DNA from: CAKSQF01 sp051867915
GTDB taxonomy: Bacteria; Bacillota; Clostridia; Oscillospirales; CAG-272
Reading direction: 5' to 3'
NCBI GenBank assembly: GCA_051867915.1
Contig: JBJDZJ010000061.1
Span: 1-18,156, forward strand
DNA length: 18,156 nt
In this document: in pieces, positions 1 to 7,786 of the stretch
How positions within the stretch are numbered: position 1 is the stretch's first letter
How the letters are laid out: each line of letters begins with the position of its first letter
The notes under the pieces: model-generated
Told to the model about the DNA's origin: nothing
Seen by the model: only the letters and a program-made list of their open reading frames with translations
The model's database searches: none
Made by a program: the position numbers and the translations under genes

Positions 1-1
1 G

Positions 2-388
2 GCAAACGGCGTGCAGATCATCGGACTGACCGAAGCGGGAGCAAAGCTTTCCACCATTGAAGTTCCGGCAGAACTGGACGGAAAGCCGGTGCTTGCCATT
101 GCCGAGGGTGCATTTTCTACCGCAGATTCTCTCACCCGGCTTATTCTGAACGACAGTCTGACCTTTATTGCCAACGGAGCGTTTGATTCCTGCAATACGC
201 TTACAAGCATCGTTCTCAGATGTAGCGAGCCGTCCCAAATCAGGGTGGATGAGGAAATGCTCCGCGGTGCGGAAGGATGTGTGATCTATGTGCCTGTCGG
301 CACATACGGCGCATACGCAAACGATTATTATTGGGCGTACTTTTGCGACCTTGGCGTTGTTGCGGAGTCGGACGAACAGGGCAAATGA
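2..388 (+). CDS. BspA-type leucine-rich repeat protein, C-terminal end (5' truncated by window)
   Basis: The reading frame is open from the first bases of the window, so this is the tail of a longer gene; the GTG at position 11 is probably internal. About 129 residues are visible. They contain at least one and a half LRR_5/BspA-type repeats: 'AEGAF' followed by 'L..L.L..SLTFIANGAFDSCNTLTSIVL', the usual pattern of this family. The repeats end in a capping segment with 'CVIYVPVGTYGAYAND', a common last unit of such proteins. Family members are usually surface or secreted proteins of gut and oral bacteria, thought to act in adhesion or protein binding. No sorting signal, transmembrane segment or dockerin is visible at this end, and the last residues are acidic and polar. 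The anchoring and partner are unknown because the N-terminus lies outside the window. A hairpin terminator follows 37 nt after the stop. Confidence 0.85.
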   Translation, partial: ANGVQIIGLTEAGAKLSTIEVPAELDGKPVLAIAEGAFSTADSLTRLILNDSLTFIANGAFDSCNTLTSIVLRCSEPSQIRVDEEMLRGAEGCVIYVPVGTYGAYANDYYWAYFCDLGVVAESDEQGK

Positions 389-425
389 TCTGACAAAGCA
401 ATCCCGAAACCATTGAAAAACAATC

Positions 426-466
426 GGAACCGAAATCATGATTCCTTCGTGATTTCGGTTCCTTTT
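426..466 (+). terminator. Rho-independent terminator after the LRR gene
   Basis: A perfect 13-bp stem (426-438 with 450-462) surrounds an 11-nt loop and is followed by TTTT at 463-466. It lies between the LRR stop codon and the guaB promoter, separating the two transcription units. Confidence 0.8.
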
Positions 467-569
467 CGGTTTGCTTGGGGAAACTGTTGGGAACGCCTCA
501 GTAATCTTGTGAAACCTGACAGAATATTTGTGGCATCCTACGAAAATGAAGAAAAAATTTTGTGACCTA

Positions 570-598
570 TTGACAAACGGGAAAAAGTGTATTATAAT
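570..598 (+). promoter_or_regulatory. Sigma-A promoter of guaB
   Basis: Perfect -35 TTGACA (570-575) and perfect -10 TATAAT (593-598) with a 17-nt spacer. The predicted start near 605 gives a leader of about 38 nt before the guaB ATG, which is too short for a purine riboswitch; none is seen upstream either. This suggests strong, mostly constitutive expression. Confidence 0.88.
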
Positions 599-643
599 GG
601 GGCAAACAGATCAGTTTCAGTGAAAAAGAAGGAGAGTAAATCA

Positions 644-2104
644 ATGGATAACGAAAAGTTTGCAAAAGAAGGATTGACCTTTGACGATGTTCTGCTGATC
701 CCTCAGAAGAGCAGTGTATACGGCAATGTTTCGCTGGAAACACACCTGACCAAGAAAATCGTTCTGAATATTCCGTTGATGAGTGCCGCTATGGATACCG
801 TCACCGAGTCCAAGTTGGCAATTGCTATCGCCAGAGAGGGCGGAGTCGGTGTCATTCATAAGAATATGCCCATTTCCCAGCAGGCGGACGAGGTGGAAAA
901 GGTAAAGCGTTCGGAGAACGGCGTTATCACCAATCCCTTCTATCTGGGCCCCGACAACTATGTTTATGAGGCGGATGCGCTGATGGCAAAGTATAAGGTG
1001 TCCGGCGTGCCGATCTGCGACGAGAACAAGAAGCTGGTGGGTATCATTACCAACCGTGATATGCGTTTCCTCAAGGATTACAGCGGAAAGATTGCCGATG
1101 TTATGACCAAGGACAATCTTGTGACCGCACCTGTCGGGACAACCCTGGAGGATGCCGAGGCCATCCTCTCCAAGCATAAGATCGAAAAGCTCCCTCTGGT
1201 GGACGAGAACTTCACCCTGAAGGGACTGATTACCATCAAGGATATCGAGAAGGCGGTCAAATACCCCAATTCCGCCAAGGATGCCAAGGGCAGACTGCTT
1301 TGCGGCGCCGCCATCGGCGTTACCGATGATGTACTGGACCGTGCCGGCGCTCTGCTGGCAGTCGGCGCCGATTTCCTGGTGCTGGACAGCGCACACGGCC
1401 ACTCCAAGGGCATCATCGACTGTCTGAAGAAGGTCAAGGCGGCATTCCCCGATGCACAGGTCATTGCGGGCAACATCGCCACCGGAGAGGCAGCCAAGGA
1501 TCTGATCGAGGCAGGCGCAGATGCCGTTAAGGTAGGCATCGGCCCCGGATCCATCTGTACCACCCGTATCGTTGCCGGCATCGGCGTACCTCAGCTGACC
1601 GCCATCAACGATGTGTATGAAGTGGCAAAGCATTACGGTATCCCCGTCATTGCAGACGGCGGAATCAAGTATTCCGGCGACCTGACCAAGGCCATTGCCG
1701 CAGGCGGCGATGTGATTATGATCGGTTCGCTCTTTGCCGGATGCGACGAGGCTCCCGGTGAGATGGAGATCTATCAGGGCAGATCCTTCAAGGTATACCG
1801 CGGCATGGGATCCCTTGCCGCTATGGAGAAGGGAAGCAAGGACCGTTACTTCCAGTCCGGCTCCAAGAAGCTGGTTCCCGAGGGCGTTGAGGGCCGTGTC
1901 CCCTATAAGGGAATGCTGTCCGAGACCATCTTCCAGCTGATGGGCGGTCTGCGTTCGGGTATGGGCTACTGCGGAACCGCAACCATTCCCGAGCTGAAGG
2001 AAAACGGCAAGTTCGTTCGGATTACCGCCGGCGGACTCCGTGAATCCCATCCCCACGACATCAACATTACAAAGGAAGCTCCCAACTATTCCGTTCAGAG
2101 CTGA
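644..2104 (+). CDS. guaB: IMP dehydrogenase
   Basis: Inosine-5'-monophosphate dehydrogenase converts IMP to XMP with NAD+, the committed step of GMP synthesis, in the cytosol as a tetramer or octamer. The 486-residue product has the usual family length. The catalytic loop GIGPGSICTT carries the nucleophilic Cys at residue 305, the same number as in the E. coli enzyme. Two CBS domains lie at about 93-145 and 150-206 and are inserted in the (beta/alpha)8 barrel. The phosphate-binding ADGGIKYSGD follows at about 337-346, and the mobile flap carries EGRVPYKG. I chose the ATG at 644 because GGAGAG lies just upstream (631-636) and because the frame's earlier ATG (587) lies inside the promoter. The gene is monocistronic, with its own promoter and a possible terminator. 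It reads as an intact housekeeping gene. Confidence 0.98.
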   Translation: MDNEKFAKEGLTFDDVLLIPQKSSVYGNVSLETHLTKKIVLNIPLMSAAMDTVTESKLAIAIAREGGVGVIHKNMPISQQADEVEKVKRSENGVITNPFYLGPDNYVYEADALMAKYKVSGVPICDENKKLVGIITNRDMRFLKDYSGKIADVMTKDNLVTAPVGTTLEDAEAILSKHKIEKLPLVDENFTLKGLITIKDIEKAVKYPNSAKDAKGRLLCGAAIGVTDDVLDRAGALLAVGADFLVLDSAHGHSKGIIDCLKKVKAAFPDAQVIAGNIATGEAAKDLIEAGADAVKVGIGPGSICTTRIVAGIGVPQLTAINDVYEVAKHYGIPVIADGGIKYSGDLTKAIAAGGDVIMIGSLFAGCDEAPGEMEIYQGRSFKVYRGMGSLAAMEKGSKDRYFQSGSKKLVPEGVEGRVPYKGMLSETIFQLMGGLRSGMGYCGTATIPELKENGKFVRITAGGLRESHPHDINITKEAPNYSVQS

Positions 2105-2124
2105 GCGGATTTTCCGATTGAATA

Positions 2125-2163
2125 AAGGCAGTGCAGGATTGACAGATCGTATGGCACTGCCTT
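2125..2163 (+). terminator. Probable terminator or attenuating hairpin after guaB
   Basis: A perfect 10-bp stem (2125-2134 with 2154-2163) has a long 19-nt loop and is followed only by a short, interrupted T-rich stretch. Termination is probably partial. No clear promoter lies between it and the ABC permease at 2200, so read-through from guaB may supply the downstream genes. Confidence 0.55.
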
Positions 2164-2199
2164 TCTCGGTATTTATTCGAAAAACAGGAGGATTTGGCC

Positions 2200-4644
2200 G
2201 TGTCCGTTATCGAATATCTGAAAAAGAATGTGTCCATGGCATTCAAGACCCTCTTCTGGAGATTCGGACGCTATGTCTGCTTTTTCATTCTCTTATTTCT
2301 GCTCCAGTGCCTGTTTTCCACCATCCTGCTCCTGCGGGTGAACATCCAGAGCCACCAAAGGGACTATCTGGAGGCTCAGTACACCAATTCCCAGGGCTAT
2401 GTCTATCATCTCCGTCTGTTGGGACTGTCCGACAGTCAGTTTTCCATTGTCCGGTATGAGGAGCTTTCTCAGAAGAGCGAAGAGGCGTCCGATGAGGATG
2501 GAAAAGAACGCTATTTCATGATCGCCGGCGGCACCCAATATGAGCGTCAGCTGACCACAGGCACCGTCTATCGGGTCTACGATGTGGACATTCAGTTTAC
2601 CGGAGACAATATCCGAAGCTGTTACTCCCTCTTTACCGATACCCTGTTTACGGCACTGGAGGATGAGGGCGAGTTTACCTGCTTTGAGACGCCGCTTCTG
2701 ACCTATGAGTTGGACAGCGCGCTTCAGAGCGTCCTGACCGTTCTGATGATTGTACTGATCCTGGCACTGTCGGCTCTGATTCTCTGGGTTCTCCGTTCCA
2801 CCCTGACTGCCCACGATCGCTTTACCTACGGCATCTATCTGTCTTTCGGTGCCGATTTCAAAACCCTGTTTATGACCTCCTTCTGGGAGATGGTGATCCT
2901 GAATCTGTTTTTGCTGATTCCGTCGGCGGTGGTGGGTCACCTCTGTGCATGGCTGATCTACCGTTCATCTGATCTTGCCTTCTCGATTCACCCGGAGTTG
3001 TCTCTGCTTGCCATGGTGCTGACCCTGATTGCCTCTCTGGTTGCCGCCTTTGTGGATTTCAGACGCACCGCATCAGAGCCTCCGGTGAAACTGCTGGCAT
3101 CTTCGGATAACGGCAACTATATTTCCTCTCCGAAAACCAGCGGTAACATACTCGCCAGCCTTTTTCCCAAGGGAGTGGAATCAATAACCCTTCGCCGCTA
3201 TCGGAAATACATGATCCGACTTCTGTCCTTCACACTGCTCTTTACCGTTCTTTTCTCCTCTGCCGCCTATTTTTCCACCCTTTATCAACGGGCGCAAAGC
3301 TGTCCGAAGGAGCAGTATCATCTCTCCTTCGCACCTACCCTCATTCTGACGGAGCCGGAACCCGATTCGGATGGGGATAACGGGGAAGACGGGAATGAGG
3401 AGTCCGAACCCGTTTTGACGGTTACCTACGACAATTCGTATGAGGGCGAGATTGCAGACATCGTTGAGTCTCTGCCCGGAATTGCCCTGATCGAAAAATC
3501 CTGCGTAACTGCCGCCGTTGATGCCAACTCCCATATGCTTTTCGATCCCAAAAGCCTCAAGGGATCGGCGGGCGGCGTGGATGTGACGATCCGCGCCGAC
3601 GACGGGGAACCCATTACCGTAACCGGACTGTGCAACGCCGAGTATTCGGTTCTGGACGATCAGATCATCCGATATATGGAAGCCATGGGCTACCGAGTGG
3701 AGGGAAGCCTTGCCGATGTGCTGGAAAACGATAACATGATCGCCATCAGCGAATCCTTCAATAACACAAAGAAGTTCAAACTCAAGGTTGGGGACACCGT
3801 CCGCATTGCCGTGTCGGCGACTCCGAAGGATGAAAAATATGAGGATTCCGAAATCCCCTGGTCGGACTACGATCATTACCTGACCGAATGTCTTCGTCGG
3901 TACTCCTATGAATACCGCACCTATACGGTGGGCGCAATTCTGTCCGATCTGCCCACAGAGGGCTGTTTCCCGGTATACATGAACGGCACCGCATACAGGC
4001 GTGTGACCGGAGAGCCGGTTCGCTTCACCGAGATCGGATTGATTCTTGAGGACGGTGTTACCGATGACGACCTGCACTATCTGGACATCAACCTGCGCAA
4101 TGCCGCCGACAGCCTCTCCAATCTGACCGTCACCAATCTGGATACACGGATTGCAAAGCAGGTGACTGCCAATCGGGGCTTCGGAAGCCTGCTGATCTTC
4201 CTGTCGGTGATTCTTCTTCTGACCGTTCCATTGATCTGGATCCTGTCCCAGACCCTCTTTTATCGGCGGAGGTGGCAGGAGTTTGATATGTACTTCGCCA
4301 TGGGCGCACAGAGGCAGGAAATCAGGAGACTGTTTCACTTCGACGGAACCGTCTTTGCCCTTTTGGGCGCCCTGTCCTATGCGATTCTCGGTACGCTCTT
4401 CACCTATCTGGTGAACCGACTGACCAATAATCCCTACCTTTATCGGATTCTGTCGGGGGAGGACAGCGCCCTGTATTTCCGTTACCGCCTGCCCTGGCTG
4501 CTGATTCTGGTTGGAACGCTGGTTATGGCTGTCTGCGGCTATCTCGGAGTATACCTGTCCTGTAAAGGATATTTTGCCAATGCCCATCCCGTTTTCGTCG
4601 GAGAGCGGCAGCAGACGGATAAAAAGATCAAAAATCAAAAATAA
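2200..4644 (+). CDS. ABC transporter permease, FtsX/MacB-like, two 4-TM blocks
   Basis: Large integral membrane protein (814 residues) that forms the channel half of an ABC system with the ATPase encoded 18 nt downstream. Two FtsX-type blocks are visible. The first is TM about 22-47, an external loop of about 130 residues, then TMs near 177-198, 226-252 and 267-287. The second is TM about 336-357, a 300-residue external domain with an acidic low-complexity stretch near 385-405, then TMs near 661-683, 714-740 and 764-787. This layout is known from MacB/LolCE-type and peptide-resistance permeases, which act by mechanotransmission on extracytoplasmic substrates. The start is GTG at 2200, seven bases after AGGAGGA (2186-2192); the in-frame TTG at 2194 is too close. 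The substrate is unknown, and no two-component system is nearby to suggest bacitracin-type sensing. Confidence 0.9.
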   Translation: MSVIEYLKKNVSMAFKTLFWRFGRYVCFFILLFLLQCLFSTILLLRVNIQSHQRDYLEAQYTNSQGYVYHLRLLGLSDSQFSIVRYEELSQKSEEASDEDGKERYFMIAGGTQYERQLTTGTVYRVYDVDIQFTGDNIRSCYSLFTDTLFTALEDEGEFTCFETPLLTYELDSALQSVLTVLMIVLILALSALILWVLRSTLTAHDRFTYGIYLSFGADFKTLFMTSFWEMVILNLFLLIPSAVVGHLCAWLIYRSSDLAFSIHPELSLLAMVLTLIASLVAAFVDFRRTASEPPVKLLASSDNGNYISSPKTSGNILASLFPKGVESITLRRYRKYMIRLLSFTLLFTVLFSSAAYFSTLYQRAQSCPKEQYHLSFAPTLILTEPEPDSDGDNGEDGNEESEPVLTVTYDNSYEGEIADIVESLPGIALIEKSCVTAAVDANSHMLFDPKSLKGSAGGVDVTIRADDGEPITVTGLCNAEYSVLDDQIIRYMEAMGYRVEGSLADVLENDNMIAISESFNNTKKFKLKVGDTVRIAVSATPKDEKYEDSEIPWSDYDHYLTECLRRYSYEYRTYTVGAILSDLPTEGCFPVYMNGTAYRRVTGEPVRFTEIGLILEDGVTDDDLHYLDINLRNAADSLSNLTVTNLDTRIAKQVTANRGFGSLLIFLSVILLLTVPLIWILSQTLFYRRRWQEFDMYFAMGAQRQEIRRLFHFDGTVFALLGALSYAILGTLFTYLVNRLTNNPYLYRILSGEDSALYFRYRLPWLLILVGTLVMAVCGYLGVYLSCKGYFANAHPVFVGERQQTDKKIKNQK

Positions 4645-4662
4645 AAGGAGGGCGCATGAGAA

Positions 4663-5406
4663 ATGGCGATCCTGTTGGAAGCACGCGAACTGCTCAGGCA
4701 GTATAAACAGTATGATACCACTGTCAATGCGGTGGACAGAGTCAGCCTGAAGGTGGAGGACGGCGAATTCCTTGCCATCATCGGCGAGTCCGGATCGGGC
4801 AAATCCACCCTGCTCCACCTGCTTGCGGGGTTGGATAAACCCAACTACGGCACCGTGACCATCCGCGGAACCGAGATTACCTCTCTTCCTCCCGATAAGC
4901 TCAGCCGTTTCCGGGGCGAGTTTACCGGAATGGTTTTCCAGAAGCACAATCTGATTCCCCAATTCACGGCACTGGAGAACATTCTCATTCCCACCGTTAT
5001 GTGTAAAAAGCCGGACAGCAGCTTTCAGGAGCATCTGAAAAAGCTGATACGAACCCTGAAGATCGGAGATCGGCTGGGTCATCTTCCAGGGGAACTGTCG
5101 GGCGGACAGCAACAGAGGGTTGCCATTGCCCGAGCCCTGATTAACCGTCCGCAGGTCCTCTTTGCCGACGAGCCGACCGGAAATCTGGACCGTCAGAATG
5201 CCGACGAAGTTCTGGGACTTCTGCTGGAGCTGAAGGATCAGATCGGTCAGACCCTGATTATGGTCACTCATGATCTGTCCATCGCCGATAAAGCCGATAA
5301 AATCTACCGCATGGACGGCGGCAAACTGTATCTGTACAAGGATAAGCAGGGGACCTATGAGACGGCCTACGAAGTGGAACTGAAACGGGATCGGGAGCGA
5401 CAGTAA
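4663..5406 (+). CDS. ABC transporter ATP-binding protein, MacB/LolD-like
   Basis: Cytosolic nucleotide-binding subunit of 247 residues that would pair as a dimer with the FtsX-like permease encoded just upstream. All motifs are intact: Walker A GESGSGKST (41-49), Q-loop Gln93, signature LSGGQQQR (145-152), Walker B VLFADEP (165-171) with catalytic Glu170, D-loop, and H-loop His203. The 'ADEPTGNLD' and 'KSTLLHLLAGLDKP' phrasing is typical of the LolD/MacB/FtsE subfamily. The ATG at 4663 follows AAGGAGG (4645-4651) by eleven bases; an ATG at 4656 is closer but out of frame and soon stops. It is the second gene of a two-gene operon and is followed by two hairpins that face the convergent mannosidase gene. 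The direction of transport cannot be decided from the sequence. Confidence 0.95.
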   Translation: MAILLEARELLRQYKQYDTTVNAVDRVSLKVEDGEFLAIIGESGSGKSTLLHLLAGLDKPNYGTVTIRGTEITSLPPDKLSRFRGEFTGMVFQKHNLIPQFTALENILIPTVMCKKPDSSFQEHLKKLIRTLKIGDRLGHLPGELSGGQQQRVAIARALINRPQVLFADEPTGNLDRQNADEVLGLLLELKDQIGQTLIMVTHDLSIADKADKIYRMDGGKLYLYKDKQGTYETAYEVELKRDRERQ

Positions 5407-5421
5407 TCGCCCCATCGGAAA

Positions 5422-5464
5422 ATCACGGTGCTGCCGCAAAGCCAATTTGCGACAGCACCGTGAT
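5422..5464. repeat. Intergenic hairpin related to the palindrome at 11811-11842
   Basis: A 12-bp perfect stem (5422-5433 with 5453-5464) continues, after a 2x2 mismatch, into GCAAA/TTTGC. No T tract follows. Its core GGTGCTG-n-CGCAA ... TTGCG-n-CAGCACC is shared with the hairpin after the anti-sigma gene, so it may be a copy of a small dispersed palindromic repeat rather than a simple terminator. Confidence 0.6.
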
Positions 5465-5495
5465 CGTGTTGTACTTGTAATATTGTACCGCTTAT

Positions 5496-5545
5496 CCCCT
5501 TTTTGAAAAAAGTGAAATTTTTTCAAAAAGGGGAAGGACTTTTTT
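5496..5545 (+). terminator. Strong terminator between convergent genes
   Basis: A perfect 16-bp stem (5496-5511 with 5518-5533) has a 6-nt loop and is followed by TTTTTT at 5540-5545. It ends the ABC operon on the + strand. The A/T-rich half of the stem may also stop the mannosidase transcript on the - strand. Confidence 0.8.
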
Positions 5546-5575
5546 GTTTTCAATTGAATAATAGGTGAAAGGCTA

Positions 5576-6868
5576 TCAGATCTCAAATCCGGCGTATTTC
5601 AGGATCAGCTCGGAGAAGATGGAGTTCGCCCATGCAAACCAGGTGCGGCTGAAATGATGAGGATCGTCCACATGGATGGATTCGTGCATGAAGTAGGTGT
5701 CGTCATGGGAAGCCACCAGCATGGAAAGAATCTCCTCGATCTCGTCCTTGTCGTCGGTGGTCAGTCCCTGGAGTACCAGCGCAATGGGCCATACGCAGTC
5801 GGGATCGGTGTGGGGCGATCCGATGCCGTGAAGAATCTTGCCCTCGTAGTAGTAGGGATTCTTCCTGGACAGGATGAAGCGGCGGGTGTTCTGATAGATG
5901 GGATCGTCCTTGTCACGGTATCCGATGTAGGGAATGGACAGCAGGGAAGGCACATTGGCGTCGTCCATGAGGTTGTAGTTGCCCAGACCGTCGGTTTCGT
6001 AGGCATAGATTTTGCCGAAATCGGGATCCTCGACAATGCCGAATTTCTGAATGCCGTCGTCGATCTCGGAAGCGAGCTTTTCGCATCTTGTAGCCAGTGC
6101 TTCGTCGTGATAGATTTCACGGGCAATCTCGGCGGCGTAGCCCAGCGTGACCACCGCATACATTTCGGAGGGAATCAGGTAGTTGTAGATGCAGGCATCG
6201 TCGGAGGGGCGGAAAGCGGACCAGGTCATGCCGGTGTAGCCGACCGGTTCACCCTTGCCGCCACGGGTCATGGTGTCGGAGGGCTTCCAGGGATTGGGAC
6301 GCTCAAAGGTGTAGGGCGATTTTTCGGCATGGTACTGCTCGGTTTCCCACAGATCCAGAATGATGTTGATGCTGTTCTTGAATTCAGGGGTAAAATGGGA
6401 GACTCTGCCCACCTTTTTCCAGAATTTGTAGGCAATGAAGAGAACCGAGCAGAGGGAGTCTACCTCATATTTGCGCTCCCAGACCCAGGGGGAGCGGAAG
6501 GTGATGTCCTCATGATGACCCCGCATGGGATCGTCGCCGTTCTCATTGAAGGCGTTGGCGTAAGGATCCTTGGGCAGATAGACCGAATAGCGGTTGATCA
6601 TCTTCTCGATGATGTCGGCAAGTTCGGCGTTCTCTCTGGCGACAGGCAGATAGTGATGAACCTGTGCCGCACTGTCCCGAAGCCACATGGCATGGATGTC
6701 GCCCGTAATGACGAAGGAAGTACCGTCGGCGAGGATTTTGGTTGTGGTCTCCAGCGTATTGGGGTAGCAGTTCTTGAACAGGGGAATCAGATCGTCCCTG
6801 CCCATTTCGTGCAGTCGGGCAGATACCTTTTCGATCTGACCTTTCAGAATGTGTTCGAATTCGTTCAT
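5576..6868 (-). CDS. Glycoside hydrolase family 125, exo-alpha-1,6-mannosidase
   Basis: Inverting exo-alpha-1,6-mannosidase of family GH125 (formerly DUF1237), which removes mannose from alpha-1,6-mannosides such as those of host N-glycans. The 430-residue protein shows the family hallmark TGDIHAMWLRDSAAQV near 55-70. RPSDD at 220-224 and Glu396 in MHESIHVDD sit, with a constant +3 offset, where I recall the general acid (Asp220) and base (Glu393) of the Clostridium perfringens enzyme. There is no signal peptide, so it is probably cytosolic and works on imported oligosaccharides. The start is the ATG at 6868: the earlier in-frame ATG at 6916 overlaps the -10 region of the gene's own promoter. 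Only a weak AAAGG precedes the ATG. No sugar transporter or other mannosidase is in the window; the gene stands alone. Confidence 0.95.
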   Translation of the reverse strand: MNEFEHILKGQIEKVSARLHEMGRDDLIPLFKNCYPNTLETTTKILADGTSFVITGDIHAMWLRDSAAQVHHYLPVARENAELADIIEKMINRYSVYLPKDPYANAFNENGDDPMRGHHEDITFRSPWVWERKYEVDSLCSVLFIAYKFWKKVGRVSHFTPEFKNSINIILDLWETEQYHAEKSPYTFERPNPWKPSDTMTRGGKGEPVGYTGMTWSAFRPSDDACIYNYLIPSEMYAVVTLGYAAEIAREIYHDEALATRCEKLASEIDDGIQKFGIVEDPDFGKIYAYETDGLGNYNLMDDANVPSLLSIPYIGYRDKDDPIYQNTRRFILSRKNPYYYEGKILHGIGSPHTDPDCVWPIALVLQGLTTDDKDEIEEILSMLVASHDDTYFMHESIHVDDPHHFSRTWFAWANSIFSELILKYAGFEI

Positions 6869-6906
6869 GGGTATGAACCAAACCTTTCGTGTCAATTTTC
6901 TACCAA

Positions 6907-6935
6907 AGTATACCATATCTTTTCGGATTTTGCAA
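6907..6935 (-). promoter_or_regulatory. Promoter of the GH125 gene
   Basis: On the minus strand, -35 TTGCAA (6930-6935) and -10 TATACT (6907-6912) are separated by 17 nt. Transcription would begin near 6900, which excludes the ATG at 6916 as a start and supports 6868. Confidence 0.75.
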
Positions 6936-7016
6936 GTCCTTTTGCGGCATTTTCCGGAAAATTATGAATTCTTTTCAAATGCCCGACGAATTGTTTGTAA
7001 ACTTCTTTTCTTTCTC

Positions 7017-7045
7017 TTGACAATCATGAAATTACATGGTATAAT
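7017..7045 (+). promoter_or_regulatory. Sigma-A promoter of the DUF1836 gene
   Basis: Perfect TTGACA (7017-7022) and perfect TATAAT (7040-7045) with a 17-nt spacer. The predicted start is near 7052, giving a leader of about 59 nt before the ATG at 7111. Inverted repeats overlap the -10 element and the start. Confidence 0.88.
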
Positions 7046-7064
7046 GAATTTACACCATGTAAAT
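7032..7064. promoter_or_regulatory. Nested operator-like inverted repeats over the DUF1836 promoter
   Basis: Two perfect dyads overlap. TTACATGGT (7032-7040) and ACCATGTAA (7054-7062) are separated by 13 nt and bracket the -10 element. ATTTACA-cca-TGTAAAT (7048-7064) is a compact dyad centred at the predicted transcription start. Their position suits a repressor site. The cognate regulator is not known; autoregulation by the helix-turn-helix protein encoded just downstream is the simplest guess. Confidence 0.6.
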
Positions 7065-7110
7065 GGGTGAGAATCGTAAGATTCGGAATTTGTCAAGCGG
7101 AGGGAATCAT

Positions 7111-7704
7111 ATGAAATTCACAGTCGATCCCGGTCTGATTCCGGGAACCATCAAAAACAAGATTGAAATGGGCAATGTCACGGGAATGGAGTTTCTGGAC
7201 AAGATCTTCTATATTTCTAACGGCATCATGCTGACCCAGATCCGGGAGGTGTCGGGCGTAGACGGCTCCACCCTGCAGAACTGGGTAAAACGGGGATGGG
7301 TCGGAAATACGGTCAATAAGAAGTATTCCAAGGATCAGCTGTCCCGCATTCTGATTATCAATATGCTCCGTGACTGTATGCTCCTTGAACACATCGACAT
7401 CCTGCTTCACTATATCAACGGCGAGATCAACGATAAGAGGGACGACATCATCCCCGAATCCAAGCTCTTTGACTATATCTGCCATGTTTACGACATTTTT
7501 ACCGAAAAGGGCTATGAAACCGACGATGAACTCCGTCAGGTGATCGCCGATGTAACCGCCGATTATGCGGAGCCGGTTGAAGGTGCCAAGGAGAGACTGA
7601 ACAACGCTCTGGAGATCATTCTGATCGCCTACTTCTGCTCCACTGCCGGAAAATATGCCAATGCGCTCTTCATGAAGCTTGGCTGCGTGAAATCGGACGA
7701 CTGA
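7111..7704 (+). CDS. DUF1836 family helix-turn-helix protein
   Basis: A 197-residue cytosolic protein that I assign to the DUF1836 family, common in Firmicutes and of undefined role. A MerR-like helix-turn-helix is visible at about 41-64 (LTQIREVSGVDGSTLQNWVKRGW), followed by a wing-like KKYSKDQL and helices resembling those after a MerR DNA-binding domain. The rest is predicted helical, with acidic patches. There is no transmembrane segment, no obvious ligand domain and only a few scattered cysteines. The ATG at 7111 follows CGGAGGG (7098-7104) by six bases; the in-frame ATG at 7063 lies inside the leader and has no ribosome binding site. The gene has a consensus promoter with nested inverted repeats and a terminator, so it is monocistronic. 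Its position before the Cys-motif genes makes it a possible regulator of them, but nothing in the sequence proves this. Confidence 0.8.
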   Translation: MKFTVDPGLIPGTIKNKIEMGNVTGMEFLDKIFYISNGIMLTQIREVSGVDGSTLQNWVKRGWVGNTVNKKYSKDQLSRILIINMLRDCMLLEHIDILLHYINGEINDKRDDIIPESKLFDYICHVYDIFTEKGYETDDELRQVIADVTADYAEPVEGAKERLNNALEIILIAYFCSTAGKYANALFMKLGCVKSDD

Positions 7705-7755
7705 TTTCCGCTGATCCCCGGTAAGCGGCAGGACATCTCAAGACGGCGATCGGAC

Positions 7756-7770
7756 ATGTTCCCCGAACAT
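7756..7770. promoter_or_regulatory. Perfect dyad ATGTTC-ccc-GAACAT
   Basis: A 6+3+6 inverted repeat upstream of the Cys-motif operon, immediately before TATATG (7773-7778), a poor -10 candidate without a convincing -35. The GTTC/GAAC order is the reverse of a Firmicute LexA box, so I do not call it SOS-related. It is a possible operator for the downstream operon. Confidence 0.3.
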
Positions 7771-7786
7771 TCTATATGACCGTATG

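Noticed and set aside
463..570. Search for a purine riboswitch before guaB
   Set aside because: No three-stem purine aptamer pattern is seen, and the predicted leader of about 38 nt is too short to hold one.
641..2056. 471-codon minus-strand frame opposite guaB
   Set aside because: guaB is certain; the antisense product shows no family features and has no ribosome binding site.
2139..2178. TTGACA in the loop of the guaB hairpin as a promoter for the ABC permease
   Set aside because: No -10 element occurs at 16-18 nt; the nearest TATTTA is about 25 nt away.
3181..5586. 801-codon open frame on the minus strand opposite the ABC permease and ATPase genes
   Set aside because: It lies antisense to two well-supported genes, has no recognisable domain, and its composition is that of a shadow frame produced by GC-rich third positions.
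5654..6967. 437-codon plus-strand frame opposite the GH125 gene
   Set aside because: The GH125 catalytic motifs fix the minus strand as coding; the plus frame is a low-complexity Gly/Val/Asp-rich shadow.
7756..7770. LexA (SOS) box
   Set aside because: The half-sites are in the order GTTC-n3-GAAC, not GAAC-n4-GTTC as in the Firmicute LexA site.
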